DNA of 64,000 bases, from positions 1,612,001 through 1,676,000 of the forward strand of contig CBDEFX010000001.1 in the NCBI GenBank assembly GCA_965237635.1, in the 5' to 3' direction. The position numbers and the translations under genes are program-made. Every line of letters starts with the position of its first letter. Within the stretch, counting starts at the first letter, position 1. Below, in pieces: positions 42,885 through 50,775 of the stretch. A model generated the notes under the pieces. That model was not told where the DNA came from. It made no database searches and worked only from the letters and a program-made list of their open reading frames with translations. The stretch is from CBDEFX01 sp965237635. GTDB taxonomy: Bacteria; Chloroflexota; Dehalococcoidia; Lucifugimonadales; CAUZJF01.

Positions 42885-44659
42885 GCGTTGCTGACGACAT
42901 AAAAGCTCGACTCGATATCGTAGATGTCGTCTCGGACCACGTCTCCCTCCGAAAGGCTGGGAGGAACTTCAAGGCCACGTGTCCCTTCCACACCGAAAAG
43001 ACGCCTTCGTTTGTCGTCAGTCCGGAGCGGCAGAGCTGGCGATGCTTCGGCGCGTGCGCCACCGGTGGAGACGCCTTCTCCTTTGTCATGCGCGTGGAGA
43101 GCATCGGCTATGGCGAGGCCCTCAAGGCATTGGCGGAGAGGGCTGGCGTGACACTGCACCGACAGCGTGATAGCGGCAAGTATGAAGCTCTCTATCGCAT
43201 CAACCAAGAGGCCGCCAGGTTCTTTCAGGAGCGCTTGGCGTCGACTGATGGCCAACAAGCCAGGGGCTATCTGGACGAGCGCGGTATCGATTCCAAGACT
43301 ACTGAAGCCTTCCAGTTAGGCCTGAGTCCGAGAGGGCGTGATGGCCTCAACAGTTATCTGACTGGCCTGGGGTTCGGTGTCGATCAGGCGGTCGAGGCCG
43401 GGCTCCTGCGCCGAGACGACGACGGGACCGTCCGTGACTTCTTCTGGGGTCGGCTGATGTTCCCTATTCACGACAGACAAGGTCGGGTCGCCGGTTTCGG
43501 AGCGCGCACCCTGGATGGATCGGACCCCAAGTACCTGAACACCGCGGCTACCCCGGTTTTCGACAAGCGGGCGACACTCTACGGGCTTCACATGGCGATC
43601 GCCCAGATCAGGGAAAAGGATGTTGCCGTTATCGTAGAAGGGTACATGGACGCCATCGCAGCACACCAGCATGGCTATACCAACGTCGTTGCGTCGATGG
43701 GAACGGCTTTGACCGAGCAGCAGATACGCCAGCTAAGGTCGACGGCTAAGGAGTTCGTACAGGCTCTCGACCCTGATGACGCCGGACAGGAGGCTACGCG
43801 TCGGAGCCTGGAGTCCTCATACCACGTGTTCGCGCGTCAGTTGGGTCAAAAGGCCCAGGTGGTCCTGAAGATTGCCGCGCTTCCCGAGGGTCGTGACCCG
43901 GACCGGTTTATCAGAGAGACACCGAAAGAGTGGGAGCAGCTGATTCTCGATGCAGTCCCGTTCATGGAGTTCGCCTTACCGGCGTTTGCGCGCAGGCACG
44001 ACCTCGAGACCGCGCAAGGGAAAGCACAGGCTGCTGAAGACCTGTTCCCTCTCATCACCGCTACGACGAATGCTTTCGAACAGGAACAGCACCTCCGAAT
44101 GCTGGCGGTGCTGCTTGGTGTGAGCAAGGAGATGCTCGAGGCGAGCATCGGACGGCCTAGGGCCGTTGGCCCTGCCAGGCGCCAGCAGACCGCTGGCCGC
44201 GGCCGTCCCCGTGTCGCCAGCGTCTCCCCTCTGTTGGCCGGTCGCTCGGACTTCCTGGAGGACTACGTTCTCGCGCTGCTATTGAACCAACCAGAGCTCA
44301 GAGAGCGCGCGCAGACCCTCGCGCCCGAGCGATTCCATCGAACGGAAAATAGGGAAGTATATATCTCGTGGCAACGCTGCTCTACAATAGACGAGCTTCG
44401 GCTGTCCTTGGACGATAGCCTGAACGAGCACATCGACCATCTAAGCGACATCCCTATGGAGCCGGCTGATCGGCGATCACACGAGACTGCGCTAGATCAA
44501 TCGCTTCGGCGCCTCGAGGAACGCTACCTCCAAGAGCTTCAGGAAGGCCTTCTAGCGACCGGGGACTCCACCGTTCCACCTCCACGGGAGTTGGAAGAGG
44601 CCATAGTTGGCGTGAACACGAGGTTAAAGGAGCTATACACCACCCGAGCGGACTCTTAG
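42881..44659 (+). CDS. dnaG: DNA primase
   Basis: The 592-residue protein has a CHC2-type zinc site (Cys34, His37, Cys55, Cys59 in CPFHTEKTPSF and WRCFGACATGGD), the DnaG N-terminal domain, and a Toprim core with VIVEGYMDA near 253 and DPDDAGQEA near 299. A helicase-binding-like C-terminal region follows. It makes RNA primers for replication. The ATG overlaps the upstream gene. Its last 21 codons are partly duplicated downstream. Confidence 0.96.
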   Translation: MSVADDIKARLDIVDVVSDHVSLRKAGRNFKATCPFHTEKTPSFVVSPERQSWRCFGACATGGDAFSFVMRVESIGYGEALKALAERAGVTLHRQRDSGKYEALYRINQEAARFFQERLASTDGQQARGYLDERGIDSKTTEAFQLGLSPRGRDGLNSYLTGLGFGVDQAVEAGLLRRDDDGTVRDFFWGRLMFPIHDRQGRVAGFGARTLDGSDPKYLNTAATPVFDKRATLYGLHMAIAQIREKDVAVIVEGYMDAIAAHQHGYTNVVASMGTALTEQQIRQLRSTAKEFVQALDPDDAGQEATRRSLESSYHVFARQLGQKAQVVLKIAALPEGRDPDRFIRETPKEWEQLILDAVPFMEFALPAFARRHDLETAQGKAQAAEDLFPLITATTNAFEQEQHLRMLAVLLGVSKEMLEASIGRPRAVGPARRQQTAGRGRPRVASVSPLLAGRSDFLEDYVLALLLNQPELRERAQTLAPERFHRTENREVYISWQRCSTIDELRLSLDDSLNEHIDHLSDIPMEPADRRSHETALDQSLRRLEERYLQELQEGLLATGDSTVPPPRELEEAIVGVNTRLKELYTTRADS

Positions 44660-45039
44660 AGTGCCTAACGATACTCATAGAGAAAAGGGGGGGGGAGTCC
44701 AGAGGGGCTTGTCGAAGTGGGGTGGGGGTCTCTGGGGGTGTTCGTCAGGCCAATTCCCCCTTCCCACCCCAACGGGTACCGGAAGAGGCTATAGTTAGCG
44801 TAAATACGAGGTTGAAGGAGCTACATACCACCCAAGCGAGGTCATAGAGCGTCTAACAATACTCATGGAGAAGGGGGGAGTCCAGAGGGGGTTTCTCCCC
44901 CTCTGTGGGGGTCTGGGGGTATCCCCCAGGCTAATTTCCCTCCCCCTCTCCCTTGCCAAGGGAGAGAGGGATACAGGGGGTGGGGGTTTCGTTCGGAGCT
45001 CATAGAATTTTCCATTGATACAACGAGGCTAAAACTGAC
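44660..45039. repeat. Tandem duplicate of the dnaG 3' end plus G-rich repeats
   Basis: Positions about 44775-44880 repeat dnaG 44586-44690 with scattered changes. They encode EEAIVSVNTRLKELHTTQARS-stop where dnaG ends EEAIVGVNTRLKELYTTRADS-stop. Both units then run into the same GGGGGGAGTCCAGAGGGG repeat (44692 and 44872 on). The unit is about 185 bp. A further 'ccctctcccttgccaagggagaggg' hairpin lies near 44943-44971. Confidence 0.8.
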
Positions 45040-46563
45040 ATGAAGAAACGAACACGAAGCGAAGACCGCGCCGACCTTCTCCGGGAACTCGTGGAGGTAT
45101 CTGGCTCCACTGACGACATCATGAGATTGACCAACACTAGAACAGATAAGCTCGGCTCCACAGATGAACAAGATGTGGGCGCGAGCGGCAACTCCGTCAC
45201 TAGAAAGTCTAGAGACGGTGGTGATGGTACCTCCAGTGACGCGAAAGCAGAGTCCGCATGGGAACAAGGTATGGACTCTCCCGATATGATCGACGACCCC
45301 GTCCGTATGTACCTGCGCGAGATCGGCAGGGTCGGTCTGCTAAAGGCTGCCCAGGAACGCACCCTGGCCCGCGAGATGGAGTCTGATAAGCACATCCTCC
45401 GCATTCAGACAGAGATGACGAGCCCGGCCGGCCGCCCTCCAAGAGCTTGGCAAGTAGTCCTCCAGCTCCTTCGGCGCGTCTGTGAGGCCGAGCTCCTGGC
45501 AGACACCCTCGCTAACTATGCCAAACTCGAGGGCGATACAACCCTCGACCAGGTAGTCTCCGATCCGGACATGAGAGAGCCTTTGGACGGGAACCTGCCC
45601 GAGGAGATGTTGAACTTCCTGGGGGACGTGCTCAACAAAGACCCGCTCGACGTACGGCAAGACATCCAGGACCTGTCCCTCGACAGCCGCCTGCTTCCTG
45701 AGGAAGCCCTCGCCATTTTTGACGATGGCATCACCTTGAAGGAAGTGAAAGTCCAGATGAACGAGCTCGAGTTCACGAAAAGGCTGGACCCCTACGAGTT
45801 GGTCTTCCACGGATACATGGCTCACGTCAACAGCGATGGCCTTGCAGCGCAGAGCCATCTGGCTGAGGCCAACCTTCGTCTGGTCGTCAGCGTAGCCAAG
45901 AAATATATCGGGAGAGGGATGTCCTTGCTGGACCTCATCCAAGAGGGCAATATCGGTCTGATTCGCGCCGTCGAGAAATTCGACTACCGAAAGGGCTACA
46001 AGTTCAGCACATACGCGACCTGGTGGATTCGGCAAGCGATCACCCGGGCCATCGCCGACCAGGCCCGTACTATTCGGATCCCCGTGCACATGGTTGAGAC
46101 CATCAACAGACTGCTGCGGGTAAGCCGACGCCTCGTGCAGGAGTATGGGCGGGAGCCAACGAGTGAGGAGATAGGTATAGGCCTAGAGGTCTCCCCCGAG
46201 AAGGTCCGGGAGATACTGAAGATATCGCAAGAGCCCGTCTCCCTGGAGACTCCCATCGGCGAGGAAGAGGACAGCCACCTTGGAGACTTTATCGAGGACC
46301 GCAGCGCATTGGCGCCCTCCGAGGCCGCGTCTTATCAGCTGCTGAAGGAGCAGGTGACCGACGTCCTCTTCACGCTGAGCGATCGCGAGGCTCGAGTCCT
46401 CCAACTGCGGTTTGGGCTAGAAGATGGGCGGAGCCGCACCCTCGAGGAGGTCGGACGGGACTTCGGCGTCACAAGAGAGCGGATTCGCCAGATAGAGGCC
46501 AAGGCCCTTCGCAAGCTGCGCCACCCGAGCCGCTCCAAGAAGCTGAGAGACTTCCTGGAGTAG
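45040..46563 (+). CDS. rpoD: Primary RNA polymerase sigma factor
   Basis: The 507-residue protein has sigma-70 regions in order: 1.2 DDPVRMYLREIGRVGLL near 86, 2 with SVAKKYIGRGMSLLDLIQEG, then the -10-reading GYKFSTYATWWIRQAITRA near 325. Region 3 follows, and region 4.2 VTRERIRQIEAKALRKLRH is near 485. A spacer of about 130 residues separates 1.2 from 2. The ATG at 45040 gives a short basic start (MKKRTRSEDR). It directs housekeeping transcription and follows dnaG as in many bacteria. Confidence 0.96.
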   Translation: MKKRTRSEDRADLLRELVEVSGSTDDIMRLTNTRTDKLGSTDEQDVGASGNSVTRKSRDGGDGTSSDAKAESAWEQGMDSPDMIDDPVRMYLREIGRVGLLKAAQERTLAREMESDKHILRIQTEMTSPAGRPPRAWQVVLQLLRRVCEAELLADTLANYAKLEGDTTLDQVVSDPDMREPLDGNLPEEMLNFLGDVLNKDPLDVRQDIQDLSLDSRLLPEEALAIFDDGITLKEVKVQMNELEFTKRLDPYELVFHGYMAHVNSDGLAAQSHLAEANLRLVVSVAKKYIGRGMSLLDLIQEGNIGLIRAVEKFDYRKGYKFSTYATWWIRQAITRAIADQARTIRIPVHMVETINRLLRVSRRLVQEYGREPTSEEIGIGLEVSPEKVREILKISQEPVSLETPIGEEEDSHLGDFIEDRSALAPSEAASYQLLKEQVTDVLFTLSDREARVLQLRFGLEDGRSRTLEEVGRDFGVTRERIRQIEAKALRKLRHPSRSKKLRDFLE

Positions 46564-46606
46564 TTCCCGTCTTTCCTCTGAGGCAGCCCCCGAACGGAAC
46601 CGTCTG

Positions 46607-46912
46607 ATGAGCGGCCAGGCCTCTGTCGAGGGACTGAAATACGAGCACGCCCACGTCGATGCCCTCGGCGACGACCGCTGGCAGGAGATAGTTACTCTTT
46701 GTACCATTGCTTACGACTACCAGGACTTCGAACACCTTCTCCGGTTATACCCCGACACGACCCACATACTAGCGCGCCTTGGTGACCAGCTCGTCAGCCA
46801 CGCTTGCTGGGTTACGCGATGGCTCCAGCCAGGCGACCACAAACCTCTACGAACGGCCTATATCGAGGCGGTTGCGACAGACCCGAGTCATCAGCACAGG
46901 GCGAGAGGGTGA
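46607..46912 (+). pseudogene. GNAT acetyltransferase, truncated
   Basis: The 101 residues match the first two-thirds of a GNAT domain, with strands (THILARLGDQLVSHACWVTR) and the start of the acetyl-CoA site (AYIEAVATDPSHQHRARG). The stop comes where the GxG pyrophosphate loop and helix should follow. The next gene begins 43 bases later, so the 3' part has been lost. The ancestor resembled AAC(2')-type or general GNAT enzymes. Confidence 0.65.
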
Positions 46913-46955
46913 GCTATGGTAAGGGTCAAGTTGTCATTCCAGTGAGGCCGAGACC

Positions 46956-48086
46956 ATGAGCGTTTCTCCCCGCGCCGAGCGAGAAGTAACTGAGAGTCCA
47001 GGACCGCCGACCAAGCCCAAGATAGCCGTCGTCTATACCCGGCCTGAGACGATCCTTGAGGACATCGGCCGCGCGATGCGCTTGGCCGAGTACCAGTCCT
47101 ACCTCCCCGTCGACCTCGCCACCCTCCTGAAGATCAACATCTCCTGGCAGCACTACTACCCCGCTTGCTCTACGACGCCATGGCAGCTTGAGGGAGTCAT
47201 CAAGACTCTGCAAGCCGACGGCTACAGTGACCTGATACCTGCTCACAACGGCACCGTAGTGGTCGACCCGGTTCTCGGCGCCTCGAACAACAAGCACACC
47301 GCCGTCGAAAAAAAGTATGGGCTAAAGAGCGTATTCCTGGACTTTCCCCCGGCCAAATGGGTCCCCTATCAGCCGAAGGCGAAGATGCTAGTGCTGGACG
47401 ACATCTACCCCGAGGGGATCCAGATTCCGGAGGTCTTTTTCGGCAAGAACATCGTCCACCTGCCCACGGTCAAGACCCACGTTTTCACCACCATAACCGG
47501 TGCAATGAAGAACGCCTTTGGAGGACTGCTGAACCGGAAACGCCACTGGACGCATTCCGTAATTCACGAGACCCTCGTAGACCTTCTGACCATTCAGAAA
47601 GAGGTCCACCCAGGCATCTTCGCGGTCACCGATGGCACGTTCGCGGGCGACGGTCCGGGCCCCAGAGCGATGCGATGGCATGCCAAGAACGTGGTCCTGG
47701 CCGGGGCGGACCAGGTCGCCATCGACGCTGTCTCTGCTCGTCTGATGGGCTTCGATCCGATGTCAATTGAGTTCATCAGGCTTGGCCACGAGCTCGGGCT
47801 TGGCTGCGGCGACATCGACCAGATCGAGATCGTGGGCGAAGACATATCGGACGTAAACTGGCACTTCACCGGGACCGAAAACACGTTTGCCAGTCGCGGC
47901 CAAAAGCTCATCTACTGGGGCCATCTCAAGCCGTTAGAGAAGGTCCTCTTGCAGTCCCCCCTCGCGCCGTGGGCCTACTGGGCATCAAACCTCTACCACA
48001 ACGGCTACTGGCTTCCTTTTGTCGGCCGCAGCCGCGTCCGCGATGCGATGAAGACCGACTGGGGCAAGCTCTTCCAGAGCTACTAG
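46956..48086 (+). CDS. DUF362-family protein
   Basis: The 376-residue protein has the DUF362 text: LLKINISWQHYYPACSTTPW near 55, VVDPVLGASN near 103, PEVFFGKNIVHLPTVKTHVF near 158, TGAMKNAFGGLL near 182 and TDGTFAGDGPGPR near 225. The family has no settled function, and some members are fused to ferredoxins. No Fe-S cysteine cluster is present here. The ATG follows a GAGGCCGAG-like weak site. Confidence 0.88.
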   Translation: MSVSPRAEREVTESPGPPTKPKIAVVYTRPETILEDIGRAMRLAEYQSYLPVDLATLLKINISWQHYYPACSTTPWQLEGVIKTLQADGYSDLIPAHNGTVVVDPVLGASNNKHTAVEKKYGLKSVFLDFPPAKWVPYQPKAKMLVLDDIYPEGIQIPEVFFGKNIVHLPTVKTHVFTTITGAMKNAFGGLLNRKRHWTHSVIHETLVDLLTIQKEVHPGIFAVTDGTFAGDGPGPRAMRWHAKNVVLAGADQVAIDAVSARLMGFDPMSIEFIRLGHELGLGCGDIDQIEIVGEDISDVNWHFTGTENTFASRGQKLIYWGHLKPLEKVLLQSPLAPWAYWASNLYHNGYWLPFVGRSRVRDAMKTDWGKLFQSY

Positions 48087-48198
48087 TTCCAAGTCACCTT
48101 TAATCTCACCCTTGGTCCACTAGCGGCCAGGGCAGCAGTTTTTCAAGGTATTAGTTCCCACGGGGGTTTCCGAAGGGGGCCTGCCCCCTTGGCGGGGG
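48087..48198. repeat. G-rich dispersed repeat, left half (split by IS481)
   Basis: Positions 48108-48198 match 42245-42320. The right half continues at 49485 after the IS481 element. The unit contains CCACGGGGGTTTCCGAAGG and GGGGGCCTGCCCCCTTGGC. Confidence 0.75.
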
Positions 48199-49484
48199 TG
48201 TATGGACCGGACACATGGTGGACGGGTGTTCGGAGACATGGTGGACACATTTGAGTATGTTAGGCATCGTGCCTGAGGTCAAGCTGGGCGATTTGATGAG
48301 TGGCGAAGAAGACGTTCCAGACTCCATCGTCAGTTGTCGGCCGAATAGCCACTGGCATGCCCTTGAAGGCCTTAGGCACCTTGAAGATACGGCCAAACAA
48401 CTGGAGCCTACCTTTGTCGTGAACACGGCGTACCAGGTCAGTTGGTTCGTATTCCAAGGGTGGAAGGATCTCGGGAAACAGTCTTTGGCTCACTTGGTAC
48501 TTGGTGGCCGGAGTAGCAAGGTCAAGGGCGTCATGGGGCTGCTCCAAGTTGTAGATGTCCCGCCACAGGTCGAAGGCTCTCTGGCAGTGCGCCAGATCAG
48601 TGAAGCTGCTCCCCTGCAGCACTTCAACGGTCATGGTTCGGTGGAAGCGCTCATCTTTTCCCTGTGTCTGAGGGTGATAAGGGCGTCCATGACTGACTCC
48701 GATGCCCAACCTCAGCAGCCAGACTGTAAAAGGTGTGTAGGGGTGGTCTTGGTCATGGCCCCACGGGGAGCCATTGTCCATCAACATTGTGTTGGGCAGG
48801 CCGTAGCGCCGGAAGATAGCCGTCAGGCGCTGTTGCACCATCTCTCCCTGCTCGTTACCGCAGGCCTGCAGCCCCAAGGCAAACCGAGAGTGATCGTCCA
48901 GAACAGTCAGAGGGTGGCAGCGTCCTCGGGTAAGGGGGAAGTGGCCTTTGAAGTCCATCTGCCACAGGTCGTTGGGTGCCTGGTGTTCAAATCGCTGCCA
49001 GGAACGGTGCTTGGGCCCCTCGGCGGGGTCAATGCGGCCATGACGACGCAAGATCGCCGTGATAGTACTGGGGGCCGGCATGTCCGCCTCAAACACATCC
49101 CTGCGCTCCAAAAGCCACCGTCGCAGCTTACGAGCTCCCCAGGCCGGATGGGCCGCACGGGCAGACAGCACCGCCTGCTCAACCTGCGATGGGGTACGTG
49201 CAGGCGAGTAGTGAGGCCGCCGCGGCAGCTCGACCAGGCCTGCCTCGCTCCCTTCACGGAAACGCCCAAGCCACTTGTATCCAGTCGTAGGGCTGATCCC
49301 GAAGCGACGGCAAAGGCCCCTTTTGTTGGTGCCTTCAGCCTGCGCCAGCTCCACGAACTCTCTCCTCTGAGACATAACGGACATCTCCTTCCATGGCATG
49401 ACCACCTCCTTGTAATGAAGTCATGCCTATTATGGTGTCCACCATGTCCCCGAACATGTGTAAGCTATGTCCCCGGTCTATACA
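48199..49484 (-). mobile_element. IS481-family element, copy 1
   Basis: The element is 1286 bp with ends TGTATGGACCGG and (reversed) TGTATAGACCGG. A 6-bp duplication CGGGGG is at 48193-48198 and 49485-49490. It split a G-rich dispersed repeat at CGGGGGTCTGGGG. Copy 2 at 59322-60607 is almost identical. Confidence 0.92.
48260..49375 (-). CDS. IS481-family transposase, copy 1
   Basis: The 371-residue protein has an N-terminal HTH (GLCRRFGISPTTGYKWLGRF), then the rve core with DDE residues in WQMDFKGHFP near 145, LMDNGSPWG near 210 and KDERFHRTM near 246. The ATG before SQRREF was chosen because AAGGAG lies 9 bases upstream; an ATG 30 bases further up is also possible. It appears intact. It differs from copy 2 at one noted residue (RRYGLPN here, RRYSLPN in copy 2). 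Confidence 0.94.
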   Translation of the reverse strand: MSQRREFVELAQAEGTNKRGLCRRFGISPTTGYKWLGRFREGSEAGLVELPRRPHYSPARTPSQVEQAVLSARAAHPAWGARKLRRWLLERRDVFEADMPAPSTITAILRRHGRIDPAEGPKHRSWQRFEHQAPNDLWQMDFKGHFPLTRGRCHPLTVLDDHSRFALGLQACGNEQGEMVQQRLTAIFRRYGLPNTMLMDNGSPWGHDQDHPYTPFTVWLLRLGIGVSHGRPYHPQTQGKDERFHRTMTVEVLQGSSFTDLAHCQRAFDLWRDIYNLEQPHDALDLATPATKYQVSQRLFPEILPPLEYEPTDLVRRVHDKGRLQLFGRIFKVPKAFKGMPVAIRPTTDDGVWNVFFATHQIAQLDLRHDA

Positions 49485-49569
49485 CGGGGGTCTGGGGGGA
49501 ACCCCCAGCAAAACAACGGTGAGGGCGGGCGGTTGTGAACAGCAGCTTCATCTCATCCGCGACTGGCGA
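49485..49569. repeat. G-rich dispersed repeat, right half
   Basis: Positions 49485-49540 continue the unit from 48198: CGGGGGTCTGGGGGGAACCC, then CAGCAAAACAACGGT, as at 42355-42400. Confidence 0.75.
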
Positions 49570-50340
49570 TTAGTCGATGTTTCTAGTCGTCGGCCCCTCG
49601 TCTAGGACGCGCTTGACCGACTTGGCGAATTCGGTCGCCTGGTCGCCTGGTCGGCTGGCGGTATCCCCTCGTCCTTGAGCCTTTGCTTGAACTGGTCAAA
49701 GAGCCACTCGTCCTTCTGCCCGTGGGGAAACTCGAAGGTCTTTCGGTCGAACTGCGGAAGCTCACCCAAGCCAAAGTATTCACCCCTGAGGGTGAAGCCC
49801 TCGAGGTCGTCCGTTCCCTTGCCAAGCACCTCTCCGGTGGCCACATAGTGGCCCATGACCTCTTTCATTCCGAAGCGCTGAACAGGACAGACTTTCATGC
49901 AGACGCCGCACCCATCATATTTTGCCATCACGGGACGACATTGGTCGTAGATGACCTTGTTCTTCTCCACGCCTCGCCACCAGACCTGGTCCTTGACCAG
50001 CGCCCGGCCAGGACAGCGCCCGGCCAGGACAGCGCCCTACGCACACCTGGCAAAGCTGGCAGAACTTGTGCATGCTGTAGTCCACCGGCCCATCGTAGGT
50101 CACGGGAGCGTCCGTGGTAACAATCGCCAATCGGCTCCTCGAGCCGAAGTGTGGCGAAAGTAGCTGCCCGTTGGCGCCAAGCTGACCGAGGCCCGCGGCG
50201 ACGAACATCGGGATGAATACCGCACTGTCGTCGCTGGGACTGTGCATCTGACCGTGGTAGCCCAGCGAGCGGATGTGGTCGATCAGTTGCAGACCGAGGT
50301 CACCCATCTCCTCGACTCCTGCTGCATTTGCTAGATGAGA
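49570..50340 (-). pseudogene. 4Fe-4S protein related to reductive dehalogenase/epoxyqueuosine reductase C-terminus, 5'-truncated, two small duplications
   Basis: From near 50340 the frame reads LANAAGVEEMGDLGLQLIDHI, RSLGYHGQMHS and FVAAGLGQLGANGQLL, then the first cluster CQLCQVCVGRCP. A tandem 16-bp repeat (49999-50014 and 50015-50030) shifts the frame. Without one copy it continues ALVKDQVWWRGVEKNKVIYD to the second cluster CGVCMKVCPVQRFGM. An 8-bp repeat (49633-49640 and 49641-49648) shifts it again; repaired, it ends TEFAKSVKRVLDEGPTTRNID. The layout fits the C-terminal half of RdhA-like proteins; the corrinoid-binding part is missing. Confidence 0.8.
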
Positions 50341-50576
50341 CGGAGCCGCTGGATCCGTTCTCGGAGGATCCTTCTCGAAAAATCGAACGTCCTGAACTGC
50401 AAGAGTCCAATTATGTTAGCGCGGTGTACGGCGGTGTTACGCCACGCACATTCGTTAGAGAGCTTGTTAGATTGGCTGATCTTGGCTTCATCAAGCTCAC
50501 CAAGAATGGTGCGTCACAAAGGACGATAAAAGTGGAACTGGATTTCGGTGCGATTGAGAGATATCAGATCTACTAA
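50328..50576 (+). CDS. Fragment with winged-helix-like C-terminus
   Basis: Up to 82 residues are read from a TTG at 50328. Residues 37-82 (VTPRTFVRELVRLADLGFIK, then LTKNGASQRTIKVELDFGAIE) look like a winged-helix domain. The first part has no recognisable start and overlaps the truncated Fe-S pseudogene, so this may be the 3' end of a longer gene. Base composition is more AT-rich than its neighbours, suggesting transfer. I recognise no family. Confidence 0.45.
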   Translation: MLDETEPLDPFSEDPSRKIERPELQESNYVSAVYGGVTPRTFVRELVRLADLGFIKLTKNGASQRTIKVELDFGAIERYQIY

Positions 50577-50775
50577 GGACCCACCGGCTTTTGGCTCAGC
50601 CGCCCGACTCTTGCTTCAAAGTGGACTTCTAGTGCAAAGCTCCCTGGGGGGAGAAGGTTAAAGCCTGCTCCGAGCTTGTAACAACGCCACTTGCTGAACA
50701 GCTGCCTGAGACCTGTCGAGCCACGGGCCCGTTGAGCAAGTTATTGAAAACGGCCTGCGACCGCCGTGCCGGAGT

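Noticed and set aside
44690..44990. Possible CRISPR-like or tandem repeat array
   Set aside because: There are only two long, diverged units plus dispersed G-rich repeats; no regular short repeat and spacer pattern.
48408..49405. Idea that IS481 end sequence CGAACATGTG belongs to the operator family
   Set aside because: It lies inside the element end and does not abut a -10-like hexamer in the same way.
48215..49522. Long plus-strand frames opposite both IS481 transposases (also 59338-60657)
   Set aside because: They are antisense shadows of the transposase; the minus-strand frame has the DDE motifs and ribosome site.
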